64,000 nucleotides of DNA from Candidatus Woesearchaeota archaeon. GTDB taxonomy: Archaea; Nanobdellota; Nanobdellia; Woesearchaeales; JAHWIC01. Below are positions 24,610-32,637 of the stretch, one piece after another. The position numbers were made by a program, and so were the translations under genes. Each line of letters starts with the position of its first letter. Position 1 is the stretch's first letter. The notes under the pieces were generated by a model. That model was not told the DNA's origin. It made no database searches and was given only the letters and a program-made list of their open reading frames with translations. Location: assembly GCA_019322485.1 (NCBI GenBank), contig JAHWIK010000002.1, positions 1 to 64,000 of the forward strand, written 5' to 3'.

Positions 24610-25304
24610 GTCGTGAACAAATCATCTCTGTACTGTCAGGAATTATAAAAGAAGGCAGTATAGTGACAACAGGGGTAGCATCCCCTCTGCCATTGCTCGC
24701 TATACGTCTTGCACAGCTTTCAAAGGATTTCACATATTTGAATTGCATCGGAGCAGTTGACCCAAAGATTAAGGAAAGTACATATTCATCAGTTACCAAA
24801 TATGCTTTAGAGAACAAAAACTCAGAGCTCAAACTTGAAAGCATATGGGACTATGCAAACAGGGGGCTGATTGACCTGATGTTTTTTGGGGCAAGCCAGG
24901 TAGACAGTAAAGGAAACGTAAATATAACCTGCATAGGAGATTATTCGTCTCCCAGGGTGAAACTTCCTGGACCAGCTGCAGCAATTAGTCTGCGTAAAAC
25001 CGTCAAAAAAGGCATAATAGTGATACCAAAACACAGCAAGAGGGTATTTGTTGAGAAACTGGACTTCCTGACCTCACCTAATGTTGGAAATACAATTGTT
25101 GTCACTAATCTATGCATCTTTGAGCTGGGAAATGAGCCAAAACTGGTTTCTGTTCATCCGGGCCATACCCTGGAAGAGGTAAAAGAGAACACAGGATTTG
25201 AATTTGCAGTCCCAAAAGAATTGAATGAAACGCCCTCACCTACACAAAGTGAGATTGAATCGATAAATAAGCTTGATAATAACAAGGTATTGGGGAGATT
25301 ATAG
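24606..25304 (+). CDS. CoA-transferase family I, subunit B, pair 2 (altered catalytic site)
   Basis: A 232-residue beta-type subunit: MFFGASQVDSKGNVNITCIG, KLPGPAAAISLRKT and HPGHTLEEVKENTGFEF match its paralogue. By-eye alignment puts Asp52 (GAVDPKIK) where pair 1 has the candidate catalytic Glu59 (SAERGIE); this alignment is tentative. If real, the pair may not run the glutamyl-CoA mechanism and could act as a hydrolase or a regulatory paralogue. ATGA overlap upstream; nine bases to the next gene. Confidence 0.78.
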   Translation: MSREQIISVLSGIIKEGSIVTTGVASPLPLLAIRLAQLSKDFTYLNCIGAVDPKIKESTYSSVTKYALENKNSELKLESIWDYANRGLIDLMFFGASQVDSKGNVNITCIGDYSSPRVKLPGPAAAISLRKTVKKGIIVIPKHSKRVFVEKLDFLTSPNVGNTIVVTNLCIFELGNEPKLVSVHPGHTLEEVKENTGFEFAVPKELNETPSPTQSEIESINKLDNNKVLGRL

Positions 25305-25313
25305 GTTACTTAA

Positions 25314-26243
25314 ATGAAACAGGATATAGGTTCTGAAATCAAAGGAAAAATAATGCTCGGAGCACTTGGGCATGCAACCTCCCCTGAGTTTGCAGCAAAA
25401 TGTTTACAGGAAGGGATAATAACCGTACTGCCTGCTTTTGTCAAGACACCTGAAGAACTTAGTGGAGATATAAGAAAAACAAGAGCACTCTGCCAGGGCA
25501 AAGAAAAAGCCCTATTGGGGGTAAATCTGGTGTTTTATGGGAGATATTACGAGAAACTTTTGGAGGTATGCAATAACGAAAAAATAGATTTTATCTCTAT
25601 GTCAGCAGGATTCGACAAGAATATATTTTCAAAGACGTCTATTCCAGTTATAGCAAAAGTCTCTTCATCAAGATTAGCAGAATACGCAGAATCGCTTGGT
25701 GCTGCTGGTTTGATAATAATGGGTTCTGATGCAGGCGGCCATATAGGGTTCCCTGAACAAAAGGAGATGAAAACAACAGAACAGCTTATATCATTAATCA
25801 GAAATAAAGTAAAGATTCCACTTATAGCAGCTGGCGGTTTAGTAGCAAAAGAAGATATTGAACGATTAAGAAAAGCAGGTGCAGATGCCTTCCAGCTCGG
25901 AACAAGATTTGTTGTTACAGAAGAATGCGGGGTAGCTAAAAAAACAAAAGAAGCGTACATGAATGCAAAGGCAAATGATATTGTGCTTGTGCCCAGCACA
26001 ACAGGGCTTCCATTAAGGGTTATTGCAACAAAATTTGCACAGAAAGTCTTAAGCGGAATTTACCCCCAGCCTGAGAAATGCATTAACTGCCTGAAGAACT
26101 GCTCAAAGAAATACTGTTTGCAAGAGCGGATAAGAAAAGGCATGGTTGGGGACATAGATGAAGCACTGCTTCCAGCATCAGAGAATACAGGCAGGATTAA
26201 TGGAGTTACAAGCATTAAAGATATAAGGAAATGGGTGGGTTGA
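25314..26243 (+). CDS. NPD/FabK-like FMN oxidoreductase with a C-terminal Cys cluster
   Basis: A 309-residue TIM-barrel flavoprotein of the nitronate monooxygenase/enoyl-ACP reductase II (FabK) family. Visible are GAAGLIIMGSDAGGHIGF, IPLIAAGGLVAKEDIERL and ADAFQLGTRFVVTEE, the FMN phosphate-binding end of the barrel. The first strand is degenerate compared with FabK (GALGHATSPEFAAKCLQEGI). The C-terminus adds Cys256-x2-Cys259-x3-Cys263-x4-Cys268, which looks like an Fe-S or zinc site. In this operon an enoyl-CoA reductase is the most sensible role (inference). The protein is the last of the tightly packed run; fabG has its own TATA box. Confidence 0.8.
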   Translation: MKQDIGSEIKGKIMLGALGHATSPEFAAKCLQEGIITVLPAFVKTPEELSGDIRKTRALCQGKEKALLGVNLVFYGRYYEKLLEVCNNEKIDFISMSAGFDKNIFSKTSIPVIAKVSSSRLAEYAESLGAAGLIIMGSDAGGHIGFPEQKEMKTTEQLISLIRNKVKIPLIAAGGLVAKEDIERLRKAGADAFQLGTRFVVTEECGVAKKTKEAYMNAKANDIVLVPSTTGLPLRVIATKFAQKVLSGIYPQPEKCINCLKNCSKKYCLQERIRKGMVGDIDEALLPASENTGRINGVTSIKDIRKWVG

Positions 26244-26271
26244 TATAATAAATATGGGCTGGACGATAAAA

Positions 26272-26280
26272 CTTATAAAT
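26272..26280 (+). promoter_or_regulatory. Internal TATA box before the FabG-like gene
   Basis: CTTATAAAT lies 29 bases after the NPD stop and about 90 bases before the FabG start at 26370. It would give the reductase its own message with a leader of about 65 bases ending in GGGGTGA. Confidence 0.4.
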
Positions 26281-26369
26281 GGAGTGTCCTTACTGCAACC
26301 GGGGGAAAAATGTTTGGGTCAAAAAAAAGTAATGAAGCTAACCAAAATAGCAAGCATGGGGTGAATGAA

Positions 26370-27110
26370 ATGAACCTTAAAGGTAAAACAACTTTAATCA
26401 CAGGCAGCGCTAGGGGTATTGGCAAGACTGTTGCCATGCAGCTGGCTAAAGAGGGTGCTAATATTATTGTGAATGATATTGAACCAATGAAAGAAGAAGC
26501 TGAAAAGACAGTAGAAGAAATTAAAGCCCTGGGTGTTGAAAGTGTGTTTGTGGCGGGAGACGTAAGCAAATATGAAAGCATCACAGGTATGATCAATAAG
26601 ATTAAAGAAAAGTTTGATAAGGTCGATATACTTGTGAATAATGCAGGCATTACTAAAGACAGAACACTAAAAAAGATGGCTCCAGAGGAATGGTACCCTG
26701 TAATAAACGTCAATCTTAATGGGGTTTATAATGTTACAAAGCAAGTGCTGCCATTAATGCCTGATGGGGGGAGAATTATAAACATTTCATCAATCTGCGG
26801 CATTAGCGGCAATTTTGGGCAGTGTAATTATTCTGCAACAAAAGCTGCACTAATTGGCTTCACAAAATCGCTTTCTAAAGAACTTGGCAGGCATCAAATA
26901 ACGGTAAATGCTGTGGCGCCCGGATTTATTGAAAGCGCTATGACTGAGAAAATACCTTTATTGCAAAGAAAGATGTTAGTAACCCTGATACCTTTGGGAG
27001 AAATGGGTCAGATGCAGGATATAGCTGATGCTGTGGCGTTTTTAGCCTCAAACAGAGCAAGATACATTTCAGGAGAGGTCATAAGAGTCGATGGAGGCAT
27101 GCTAGGTTAA
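26370..27110 (+). CDS. FabG-like 3-ketoacyl reductase (SDR family)
   Basis: A 246-residue short-chain dehydrogenase with exactly the usual FabG length. The cofactor loop GSARGIGK starts at residue 12, NNAGI is at 90-94, and the catalytic residues are Ser140/141, Tyr154 and Lys158 (YSATKAA); the end is RVDGGMLG. It would reduce 3-ketoacyl thioesters to 3-hydroxyacyl thioesters. The start is the ATG at 26370, with GGGGTGA a few bases upstream; a longer frame opens at 26310, but its 20 extra residues are low-complexity and not family-like. It supplies the first reduction of the chain-building cycle. Confidence 0.9.
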   Translation: MNLKGKTTLITGSARGIGKTVAMQLAKEGANIIVNDIEPMKEEAEKTVEEIKALGVESVFVAGDVSKYESITGMINKIKEKFDKVDILVNNAGITKDRTLKKMAPEEWYPVINVNLNGVYNVTKQVLPLMPDGGRIINISSICGISGNFGQCNYSATKAALIGFTKSLSKELGRHQITVNAVAPGFIESAMTEKIPLLQRKMLVTLIPLGEMGQMQDIADAVAFLASNRARYISGEVIRVDGGMLG

Positions 27111-27222
27111 GCAGGTAAAACATCTTATTTGATTTTTATATTTTCGTCTAAAATTAGTGACAAAAAAACTTAGAAAACTATATATTCTCACTTTTATTAC
27201 CACTGCCTAGTTGGGGGTTTTA

Positions 27223-28131
27223 ATGCTGAATTCAAAGATGGTGCACAGTGGCTTTTTTCTGATAGTTGCATTTGTCTTACTAATCCTCGCTTCCTCAAAC
27301 GTATATTCACGAGATTGCATCACTCATTACGAGGAAGACCTTATAGAAGGGGAGGATATTACAATCACTCTTGAAGAATGCAATACACTGCAATTTTCAT
27401 ACTACAATAAAAACTATTCAGTAGCTATCTGGAATGTATACACAAACTCAGTTATTGTGAGAATCGAAAAAGTTGCACGCCCTATTCCGGTAGGAGAGAC
27501 GTGGGAAGCCAATATCGACGATGACGCTGATTATGACCTTTATGTGACCCCCCTCTCTATTGAATCAGACACTGCAACGTTCAAGTTTGAGCTGGACGAA
27601 AAGCCAGAGCCCGAACCAGAAGACGACGAGGAAAATGAAACAAACACAACAGCTTCAACAACTACCAACACTAATTCGGCAACAAACAGCAGTTCAAATA
27701 CCTTATTGCAAAGATATGCTAATAGAACAAGAATTACCAGAACAACCAGTTCATCTTCTACAACTAGCAGCTCATCCAGCAGCACCTCATCTAGCAGTAC
27801 AAACTCGGATAAAGATTCGACCAGCAAAGAAAATAAAAATTCTGTTAGTGGAGCCGGCACTGTAAATATAACAATTAACATAACAGCCACCACAAAAAGT
27901 GCTATCCTGCTGCTTATCACCTCAATAGTTCTCGGTGGGTTGTTTGTTTACAACAAGATAATTGAGATGGATGATAAAAAGAAGTCCAAGATTAACAGGG
28001 CTTTTAGGAAATTTAAGCGTACATTAAAGCTTAGATTAAGGATAATATTCAAAAGAGTAAGGTTAAAACTCGGTGAATTGATTGCAGGAAAGGAGTTTGA
28101 TAAAGAAAGCAATAAATCCTCGCATAGATAA
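27223..28131 (+). CDS. Surface protein with Ser/Thr-rich stalk and C-terminal membrane anchor
   Basis: A 302-residue protein. It has an N-terminal signal peptide (hydrophobic 11-26), a compact beta-rich domain with two cysteines (about 30-120), an acidic Glu/Pro stretch, a Thr/Asn/Ser-rich low-complexity stalk (about 135-205) that offers many O- and N-glycosylation sites, one TM helix (about 226-246, SAILLLITSIVLGGLFVYNK) and a strongly basic cytoplasmic tail rich in Arg and Lys. Not recognised by family. The start is the ATG at 27223 after TTGGGGG. The tail resembles those binding nucleic acid or lipid headgroups, but this is conjecture. Confidence 0.7.
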   Translation: MLNSKMVHSGFFLIVAFVLLILASSNVYSRDCITHYEEDLIEGEDITITLEECNTLQFSYYNKNYSVAIWNVYTNSVIVRIEKVARPIPVGETWEANIDDDADYDLYVTPLSIESDTATFKFELDEKPEPEPEDDEENETNTTASTTTNTNSATNSSSNTLLQRYANRTRITRTTSSSSTTSSSSSSTSSSSTNSDKDSTSKENKNSVSGAGTVNITINITATTKSAILLLITSIVLGGLFVYNKIIEMDDKKKSKINRAFRKFKRTLKLRLRIIFKRVRLKLGELIAGKEFDKESNKSSHR

Positions 28132-28132
28132 A

Positions 28133-28143
28133 CTTTATAAATC
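28133..28143 (+). promoter_or_regulatory. TATA box of the acyl-CoA dehydrogenase-Etf operon
   Basis: CTTTATAAATC lies 30-40 bases before the acyl-CoA dehydrogenase ATG at 28173, giving a very short leader with CAGGCGGG before the start. Confidence 0.55.
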
Positions 28144-28172
28144 ACATTTCAATTCTCCAGGCGGGATAACAC

Positions 28173-29327
28173 ATGGAATTCAAATTTACAAAAGAGCAAT
28201 TAATGGTAAAAAAGACCATTAAAGAATTCGCTGAGAAAGAGGTAAAGCCATACGCTTCTGAGATAGATCAAGAACCAAGGTTTCCAGGAGAGATAGTTAA
28301 AAAGATGTCTAAGCTTGGCTTGCTTGGCATGTCCATCCCAAAAAAATATGGCGGTTCAGAGCTTGATAATATCTCCCAGACGCTTATAATGGAGGAGTTA
28401 AGCAAGGCTTGCGCATCAACATCTGTAACAATGGGCGCCCATACGTCGCTTTGCTGTTATCCTATTGTTAATCATGGCACTGAAGAGCAAAAACAGAGGT
28501 TTTTGCCTAAGCTTGCCTCTGGAGAATACCTTGGAGCATTTGCTTTGACTGAGCCAGAAGCTGGTTCAGATGCTGTAAACGTCCAAACAACAGCAGTAAA
28601 AGACGGAGATGAATATATCATAAATGGAAGCAAGATATTCATCACAAACGGCGGTAAAGCAGAATTCATCAATATTGTAACTACAACTGACCCGGCAGCA
28701 AGGCATAAGGGCTTGGCAATTTTTGGTATTGAAACAAAAAAGCAAAAGGGATTCTCTGTAGGAAAAAAAGAAGACAAGCTTGGCCTGAGAGGCTCTAATA
28801 CATCTGAGATTATTTTCCAGGACATGCGTGTTCCAAAAGAAAATCTCATAGGGGGCAGAGAAGGCGAGGGATTTAAGATTGCTATGAATGTTTTCAACTC
28901 AGGAAGAGTTGGCATAGGCGTCCAGGGAGTTGGAATTGCCCAGGCTGCTCTTGATGAATGCCTGAAATATGTGCAGGAGCGCGAGCAGTTTGGAAGAAAA
29001 CTGCATAAATTCCAGGCAATACAATTTATGCTTTCAGAAATGGCTACAAAAATAGAGGCAGCAAGACTATTATGCTACAAAGCAGCCTATATCAAAGACC
29101 AAAAAGAGAACTATATCGCTGCAGCAGCAATGGCAAAGCTCTATGGAAGTGACATAGCAATGGACGTGACAAGAAAAGCCATACAAATCCACGGCGGGTA
29201 TGGTTTCATAAAGGATTATCCCCTGGAAAGATTCTACCGCGATGCAAAGATAACTGAGATTTATGAAGGTACATCAGAGATACAAAAACTTGTGATAGCA
29301 GCACAACTGCTGGGGAAGGGGTTCTAA
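28173..29327 (+). CDS. Acyl-CoA dehydrogenase (short-chain/Bcd-like)
   Basis: A 384-residue FAD-dependent acyl-CoA dehydrogenase of the SCAD/Bcd type. Visible are GAFALTEPEAGSDA, the FAD/substrate motif FITNGGKAEF, ERFYRDAKITEIYEGTSEIQ with the catalytic base Glu365, and IHGGYGFIKDYP. It either oxidises acyl-CoA to enoyl-CoA or, as Bcd, reduces enoyl-CoA. The electron-transfer flavoprotein genes follow with one-base overlap or adjacency, which fixes the redox partner. In this context the reductive direction (crotonyl- to butyryl-type) is plausible. Confidence 0.95.
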   Translation: MEFKFTKEQLMVKKTIKEFAEKEVKPYASEIDQEPRFPGEIVKKMSKLGLLGMSIPKKYGGSELDNISQTLIMEELSKACASTSVTMGAHTSLCCYPIVNHGTEEQKQRFLPKLASGEYLGAFALTEPEAGSDAVNVQTTAVKDGDEYIINGSKIFITNGGKAEFINIVTTTDPAARHKGLAIFGIETKKQKGFSVGKKEDKLGLRGSNTSEIIFQDMRVPKENLIGGREGEGFKIAMNVFNSGRVGIGVQGVGIAQAALDECLKYVQEREQFGRKLHKFQAIQFMLSEMATKIEAARLLCYKAAYIKDQKENYIAAAAMAKLYGSDIAMDVTRKAIQIHGGYGFIKDYPLERFYRDAKITEIYEGTSEIQKLVIAAQLLGKGF

Positions 29328-30115
29328 TGGATATTATAGTTTGCATCAAACAAGTGCCTGATACTACCAACATAAAGATAGACCAAAAAAAAGGCACTCT
29401 AATCAGGGAAGGTGTTCCTAGTATTATGAATCCTGACGACAAGCATGCTTTAGAAGCAGCGCTGAGTCTTAAAGGGGATGGAAAAATTACTGTATTAAGC
29501 ATGGGTCCGCCGCAAGCAGAGGATGCTTTAAGAGAAGCATTAGCAATGGGTGCTGATGAATCGATTCTTTTGTGTGATATAAAATTTGCAGGCTCTGACA
29601 CTTGGGCTACTGCTAATGCAATTGCCGCTGCAATAAAGAAAATAGGAAAATATGACCTAATCCTATGCGGCAGGCAGGCAATTGATGGTGATACAGCCCA
29701 GGTAGGACCGCAAATGGCAGAGCAGCTTAACCTGCCCCAGGTCACATATGTAAGGAAAATAGGGGCTAAGGGCAATAAATTGGTTATTGAGCGTGTTTTG
29801 GAGGACGGCTATGAGATTGTTGAAGCTAATTTACCAGCTTTATTAACATGTGTTAAAGAAATTAATGCTCCCAGGTATCCAAGTTTGCTCGGTATCCAAA
29901 AAGCATACCGCGAAAAAGAAGTAAAAACCTGGACAGCAGCTGACATAAATATTGATGGCTCAAGGACTGGCTTAAAATCAAGCCCAACAAGCGTTTTTAA
30001 GTCCTTTACGCCTCAGCCTAAGGGCAGCGGTGTTATTCTTGAAGGCCCCATAAGCGATGTTTCTAAAAAAATAATTGGAATTTTAAAAGAAAAAGAGATA
30101 ATACAGGAGTTTTAG
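29327..30115 (+). CDS. etfB: Electron transfer flavoprotein, beta subunit
   Basis: A 262-residue EtfB: MDIIVCIKQVPDTTNIKID at the start, GPPQAEDALREALAMGADE, CGRQAIDGDTAQVGPQMAEQ, and the loop NLPALLTCVKEINAPRYPSL that contacts the dehydrogenase. It partners EtfA in moving electrons to or from the acyl-CoA dehydrogenase just upstream. The start codon shares a base with the preceding stop, and etfA begins immediately after its own stop. In bifurcating Etfs this subunit binds the bifurcating FAD; by eye I cannot separate bifurcating from non-bifurcating types. Confidence 0.95.
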   Translation: MDIIVCIKQVPDTTNIKIDQKKGTLIREGVPSIMNPDDKHALEAALSLKGDGKITVLSMGPPQAEDALREALAMGADESILLCDIKFAGSDTWATANAIAAAIKKIGKYDLILCGRQAIDGDTAQVGPQMAEQLNLPQVTYVRKIGAKGNKLVIERVLEDGYEIVEANLPALLTCVKEINAPRYPSLLGIQKAYREKEVKTWTAADINIDGSRTGLKSSPTSVFKSFTPQPKGSGVILEGPISDVSKKIIGILKEKEIIQEF

Positions 30116-31309
30116 ATGAGAAAAATCAGGATAATTGAGGATAAGTGTACTGGATGCGGCTTATGCATTCCTGTTTGCTCCTGGAATGCTGTTTATCTGG
30201 AAGGTGGAGTCGCAAAATTAAATGACTATTGCAATGACTGCGATAAATGCATTGAGGTGTGCCCCCAAAAAGCAATAGAAATTGTTGGTGGGGAAGAAGT
30301 TAAAGATGAAAAAAAGAAGGCAGTAAAAGAAGGGGGAGAGGTATGGGTTTTTGCAGAGCAGAGAAACAAGAAAATCGCGCAGGTTGCCTTTGAACTTTTG
30401 GGAAAAGCTCGTGAATTAGCAGATAAACTATCTGTTAAGGTTGGCGCTGTTCTACTGTGCGGCAATGATGAAGGGTTGTCAAAGCAGCTTATAATGCATG
30501 GTGCAGACACGGTATATCTGGCAGAAAATGATGAGCTAGGCCATTATAAAACTGACTTATACACAAAGATAATATCAGGGGCAATTAAAGAAAATAAACC
30601 CCAGGTCATGATTTATGGTGCCACCCATATTGGCAGAGACCTAGCACCAAGGATTGCTCAAAGATTAACAACTGGCTTAACAGCTGACTGCACTGGCCTT
30701 GACATAGATAATGATGGTTTATTACTGCAAACAAGACCTGCATTTGGCGGCAATATAATGGCTCAGATTAAATGCAAAACACACAGGCCTCAAATGTCTA
30801 CTGCAAGACCAGGAATATTTAAGATGCTGGAAAAAGACGAAAGCAGGAAAGGAGAGGTAACTAAAGTAAGCGCAAATATAAAACAAGAGGATTCATTAAC
30901 AAAGGTCATCAAGGTTGTAAAAGAAGCAAAGCATGTAGCTAATCTAGAAGAAGCAAAGATAATTGTTTCTGGCGGCCGCGGTTTAGGGGATAAATCCGGC
31001 TTTGAATTGATAAAAAAGCTGGCAGAGCTTCTGGGTGGAGAGGTAGGAGCTTCCAGAGCAGTCGTTGATGCTGGCTGGATTCCCCAAGACCACCAGGTTG
31101 GCCAGACAGGTAAGACAGTAAGGCCAAAGTTATACATTGCTTGCGGCATAAGCGGAGCAATACAGCACCGCGCAGGAATGCAGAATTCTGAGATTATAGT
31201 TGCAATAAATAAAGACAAAAACGCCCCAATATTTGGCGTAGCTGACTATGGTATTGTAGCAGACCTGCACAAGGTTATTCCCCTTTTGATGGGAGAATTA
31301 AAGAAATGA
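30116..31309 (+). CDS. etfA: Electron transfer flavoprotein, alpha subunit with fused 2[4Fe-4S] ferredoxin
   Basis: A 397-residue EtfA. Residues 1-55 form a ferredoxin domain with Cys11/14/17/21 and Cys39/42/45/49, enough for two [4Fe-4S] clusters. The EtfA body follows, with the C-terminal FAD domain (SRAVVDAGWIPQDHQVGQTG, then YIACGISGAIQHRAG). Ferredoxin-fused EtfA is known in anaerobes with flavin-based electron bifurcation, for example the caffeyl-CoA reductase complex of Acetobacterium. It implies an anaerobic, ferredoxin-linked route for the dehydrogenase here. Last gene of its operon. Confidence 0.95.
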   Translation: MRKIRIIEDKCTGCGLCIPVCSWNAVYLEGGVAKLNDYCNDCDKCIEVCPQKAIEIVGGEEVKDEKKKAVKEGGEVWVFAEQRNKKIAQVAFELLGKARELADKLSVKVGAVLLCGNDEGLSKQLIMHGADTVYLAENDELGHYKTDLYTKIISGAIKENKPQVMIYGATHIGRDLAPRIAQRLTTGLTADCTGLDIDNDGLLLQTRPAFGGNIMAQIKCKTHRPQMSTARPGIFKMLEKDESRKGEVTKVSANIKQEDSLTKVIKVVKEAKHVANLEEAKIIVSGGRGLGDKSGFELIKKLAELLGGEVGASRAVVDAGWIPQDHQVGQTGKTVRPKLYIACGISGAIQHRAGMQNSEIIVAINKDKNAPIFGVADYGIVADLHKVIPLLMGELKK

Positions 31310-31328
31310 TTTCTTGCCTGCCATAAGA

Positions 31329-31338
31329 TTTATATAAA
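31329..31338 (+). promoter_or_regulatory. TATA box of the plsC-plsC-gpsA operon
   Basis: TTTATATAAA begins 29 bases before the ATG at 31358, consistent with a leaderless message. It rules against the upstream TTG at 31352 as start. Confidence 0.6.
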
Positions 31339-31357
31339 AACAAAAAAATGATTGATT

Positions 31358-32002
31358 ATGGTTTACTCTATTGTTAAATACACCTTGGGCCCACTTGTCA
31401 AGTTATGGACACGCAAAGTAAATGGCTTGAATAACCTGCCAAAAGATAAAGGATTCATTATTGCCTGCAATCATGGCAGCTATTTTGATGATATAGCTTT
31501 GCCTTGCACAGTAATTCCAAAGATAAACAAATATATACATATATATGTCAACAGTTATTTCTTTAAAATATTCTTTTTCAGGATATTTCTCAACTACGGC
31601 AGATGCATCCCTGTTGATGTAGGCAAAGGTAAACCAACTAGAACCAATAAAAAGGCATTTAAAGATGCCATTAATTATCTAAAAATTGGGGAGTATGTTG
31701 GAATATTCCCAGAAGGCCACCGAAGCTATCCTGACAGAATGAGGCCAGGGAAAACAGGTGTTGCAAAACTTGCTCTTACTGCAAAGGTCCCTGTCATCCC
31801 TGTGGGTATTGATGGCTCAAAGAAAATCCTTCCATTGGGGGCATTTTGGCCAAGGCTTAAAAGATGCACTATAAATATCGGCAAACCAATGTATTTTGAT
31901 GGATATTATGGCAAGGAGAACAACAAAAAGGTGCTTAGATTAATTACCAACAAGATAATGAAAAGGATTGCAAAGCTTGCAAAAGACAAATATGATTATT
32001 AA
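31358..32002 (+). CDS. plsC: 1-acyl-sn-glycerol-3-phosphate acyltransferase (PlsC family), copy 1
   Basis: A 214-residue PlsC-type acyltransferase. The catalytic HX4D is His39-Asp44 (NHGSYFDD); the acceptor-binding motif is FPEGHRS; PVIPVGIDG is block IV. A hydrophobic stretch follows HX4D. It transfers acyl groups to lysophosphatidate or a related acceptor at the membrane. Such enzymes belong to bacterial-type ester-lipid synthesis and are unusual in archaea, whose lipids have isoprenoid ethers. One base separates it from the second plsC, and gpsA follows, so acceptor and acyl transfer are encoded together. Confidence 0.9.
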   Translation: MVYSIVKYTLGPLVKLWTRKVNGLNNLPKDKGFIIACNHGSYFDDIALPCTVIPKINKYIHIYVNSYFFKIFFFRIFLNYGRCIPVDVGKGKPTRTNKKAFKDAINYLKIGEYVGIFPEGHRSYPDRMRPGKTGVAKLALTAKVPVIPVGIDGSKKILPLGAFWPRLKRCTINIGKPMYFDGYYGKENNKKVLRLITNKIMKRIAKLAKDKYDY

Positions 32003-32003
32003 A

Positions 32004-32636
32004 ATGGCTCCAACTACAATCCAAAGGATGCTTGCTAGGCTGGTAAAGGCCTCATTTTTAAGAAAAGCCAAAGGAATTGAGAACATACCTAAAGATAAGG
32101 CGTTTATCTTAGCAGCAAACCACAACAGCTATATAGACCACATGATAATAAATGCTGTTGCAATTCTCCATCTGAATAAGATGGTCAGTTTTCTTGCAAA
32201 AAAAGAGCACTTTGAAGGGGGTTTTCAAAGACAGTGGCATGTATGGTTTCGTGCTATTCCTATAGACAGGCAGGCAGGCGGGAAAGAAGCCCTAAAAAAG
32301 GCAATTAAACATCTTAGGAAAGGTGGCTTGATAGGCATTTACCCGGAAGGGACGCGTTCATCAACAGGAAAAATACAGCGCGGCAAAACAGGTGTTGCAA
32401 GGCTGGCAGTTTTTGCAAAGGTTCCTGTTATACCGGTGGGGATTAAAGGTACTTTTGACATATTGCCTAAAGGGAAGCTCATACCAAAGCCAAAAAGAGC
32501 AGAAATGTCCATAGGAAAGCCAATTTACCTTGACAAATACTACGGCCAGGAAGAAAACAGGAAAGTTATAAGAAGGATAACTGATAACATAATGAAGGAA
32601 ATAGCAAGATTATCAAAACAAAAATATAATTTTTAA
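32004..32636 (+). CDS. plsC: 1-acyl-sn-glycerol-3-phosphate acyltransferase (PlsC family), copy 2
   Basis: A 210-residue paralogue of the previous gene: HX4D at His40-Asp45 (NHNSYID), YPEGTRSS as acceptor motif, and PVIPVGIKGT. Two adjacent acyltransferases could do the two acylations of glycerol-3-phosphate, sn-1 then sn-2, replacing PlsB/PlsY; this is inference. The start is the ATG at 32004, one base after the previous stop; an upstream in-frame TTG (31968) lies inside plsC copy 1. gpsA begins one base after its stop. Confidence 0.9.
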   Translation: MAPTTIQRMLARLVKASFLRKAKGIENIPKDKAFILAANHNSYIDHMIINAVAILHLNKMVSFLAKKEHFEGGFQRQWHVWFRAIPIDRQAGGKEALKKAIKHLRKGGLIGIYPEGTRSSTGKIQRGKTGVARLAVFAKVPVIPVGIKGTFDILPKGKLIPKPKRAEMSIGKPIYLDKYYGQEENRKVIRRITDNIMKEIARLSKQKYNF

Positions 32637-32637
32637 A

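Noticed and set aside
27540..27920. A 126-residue minus-strand frame rich in Ser/Val opposite the surface protein.
   Set aside because: It is the complement of the Thr/Ser-rich stalk codons; low complexity and no start signal.
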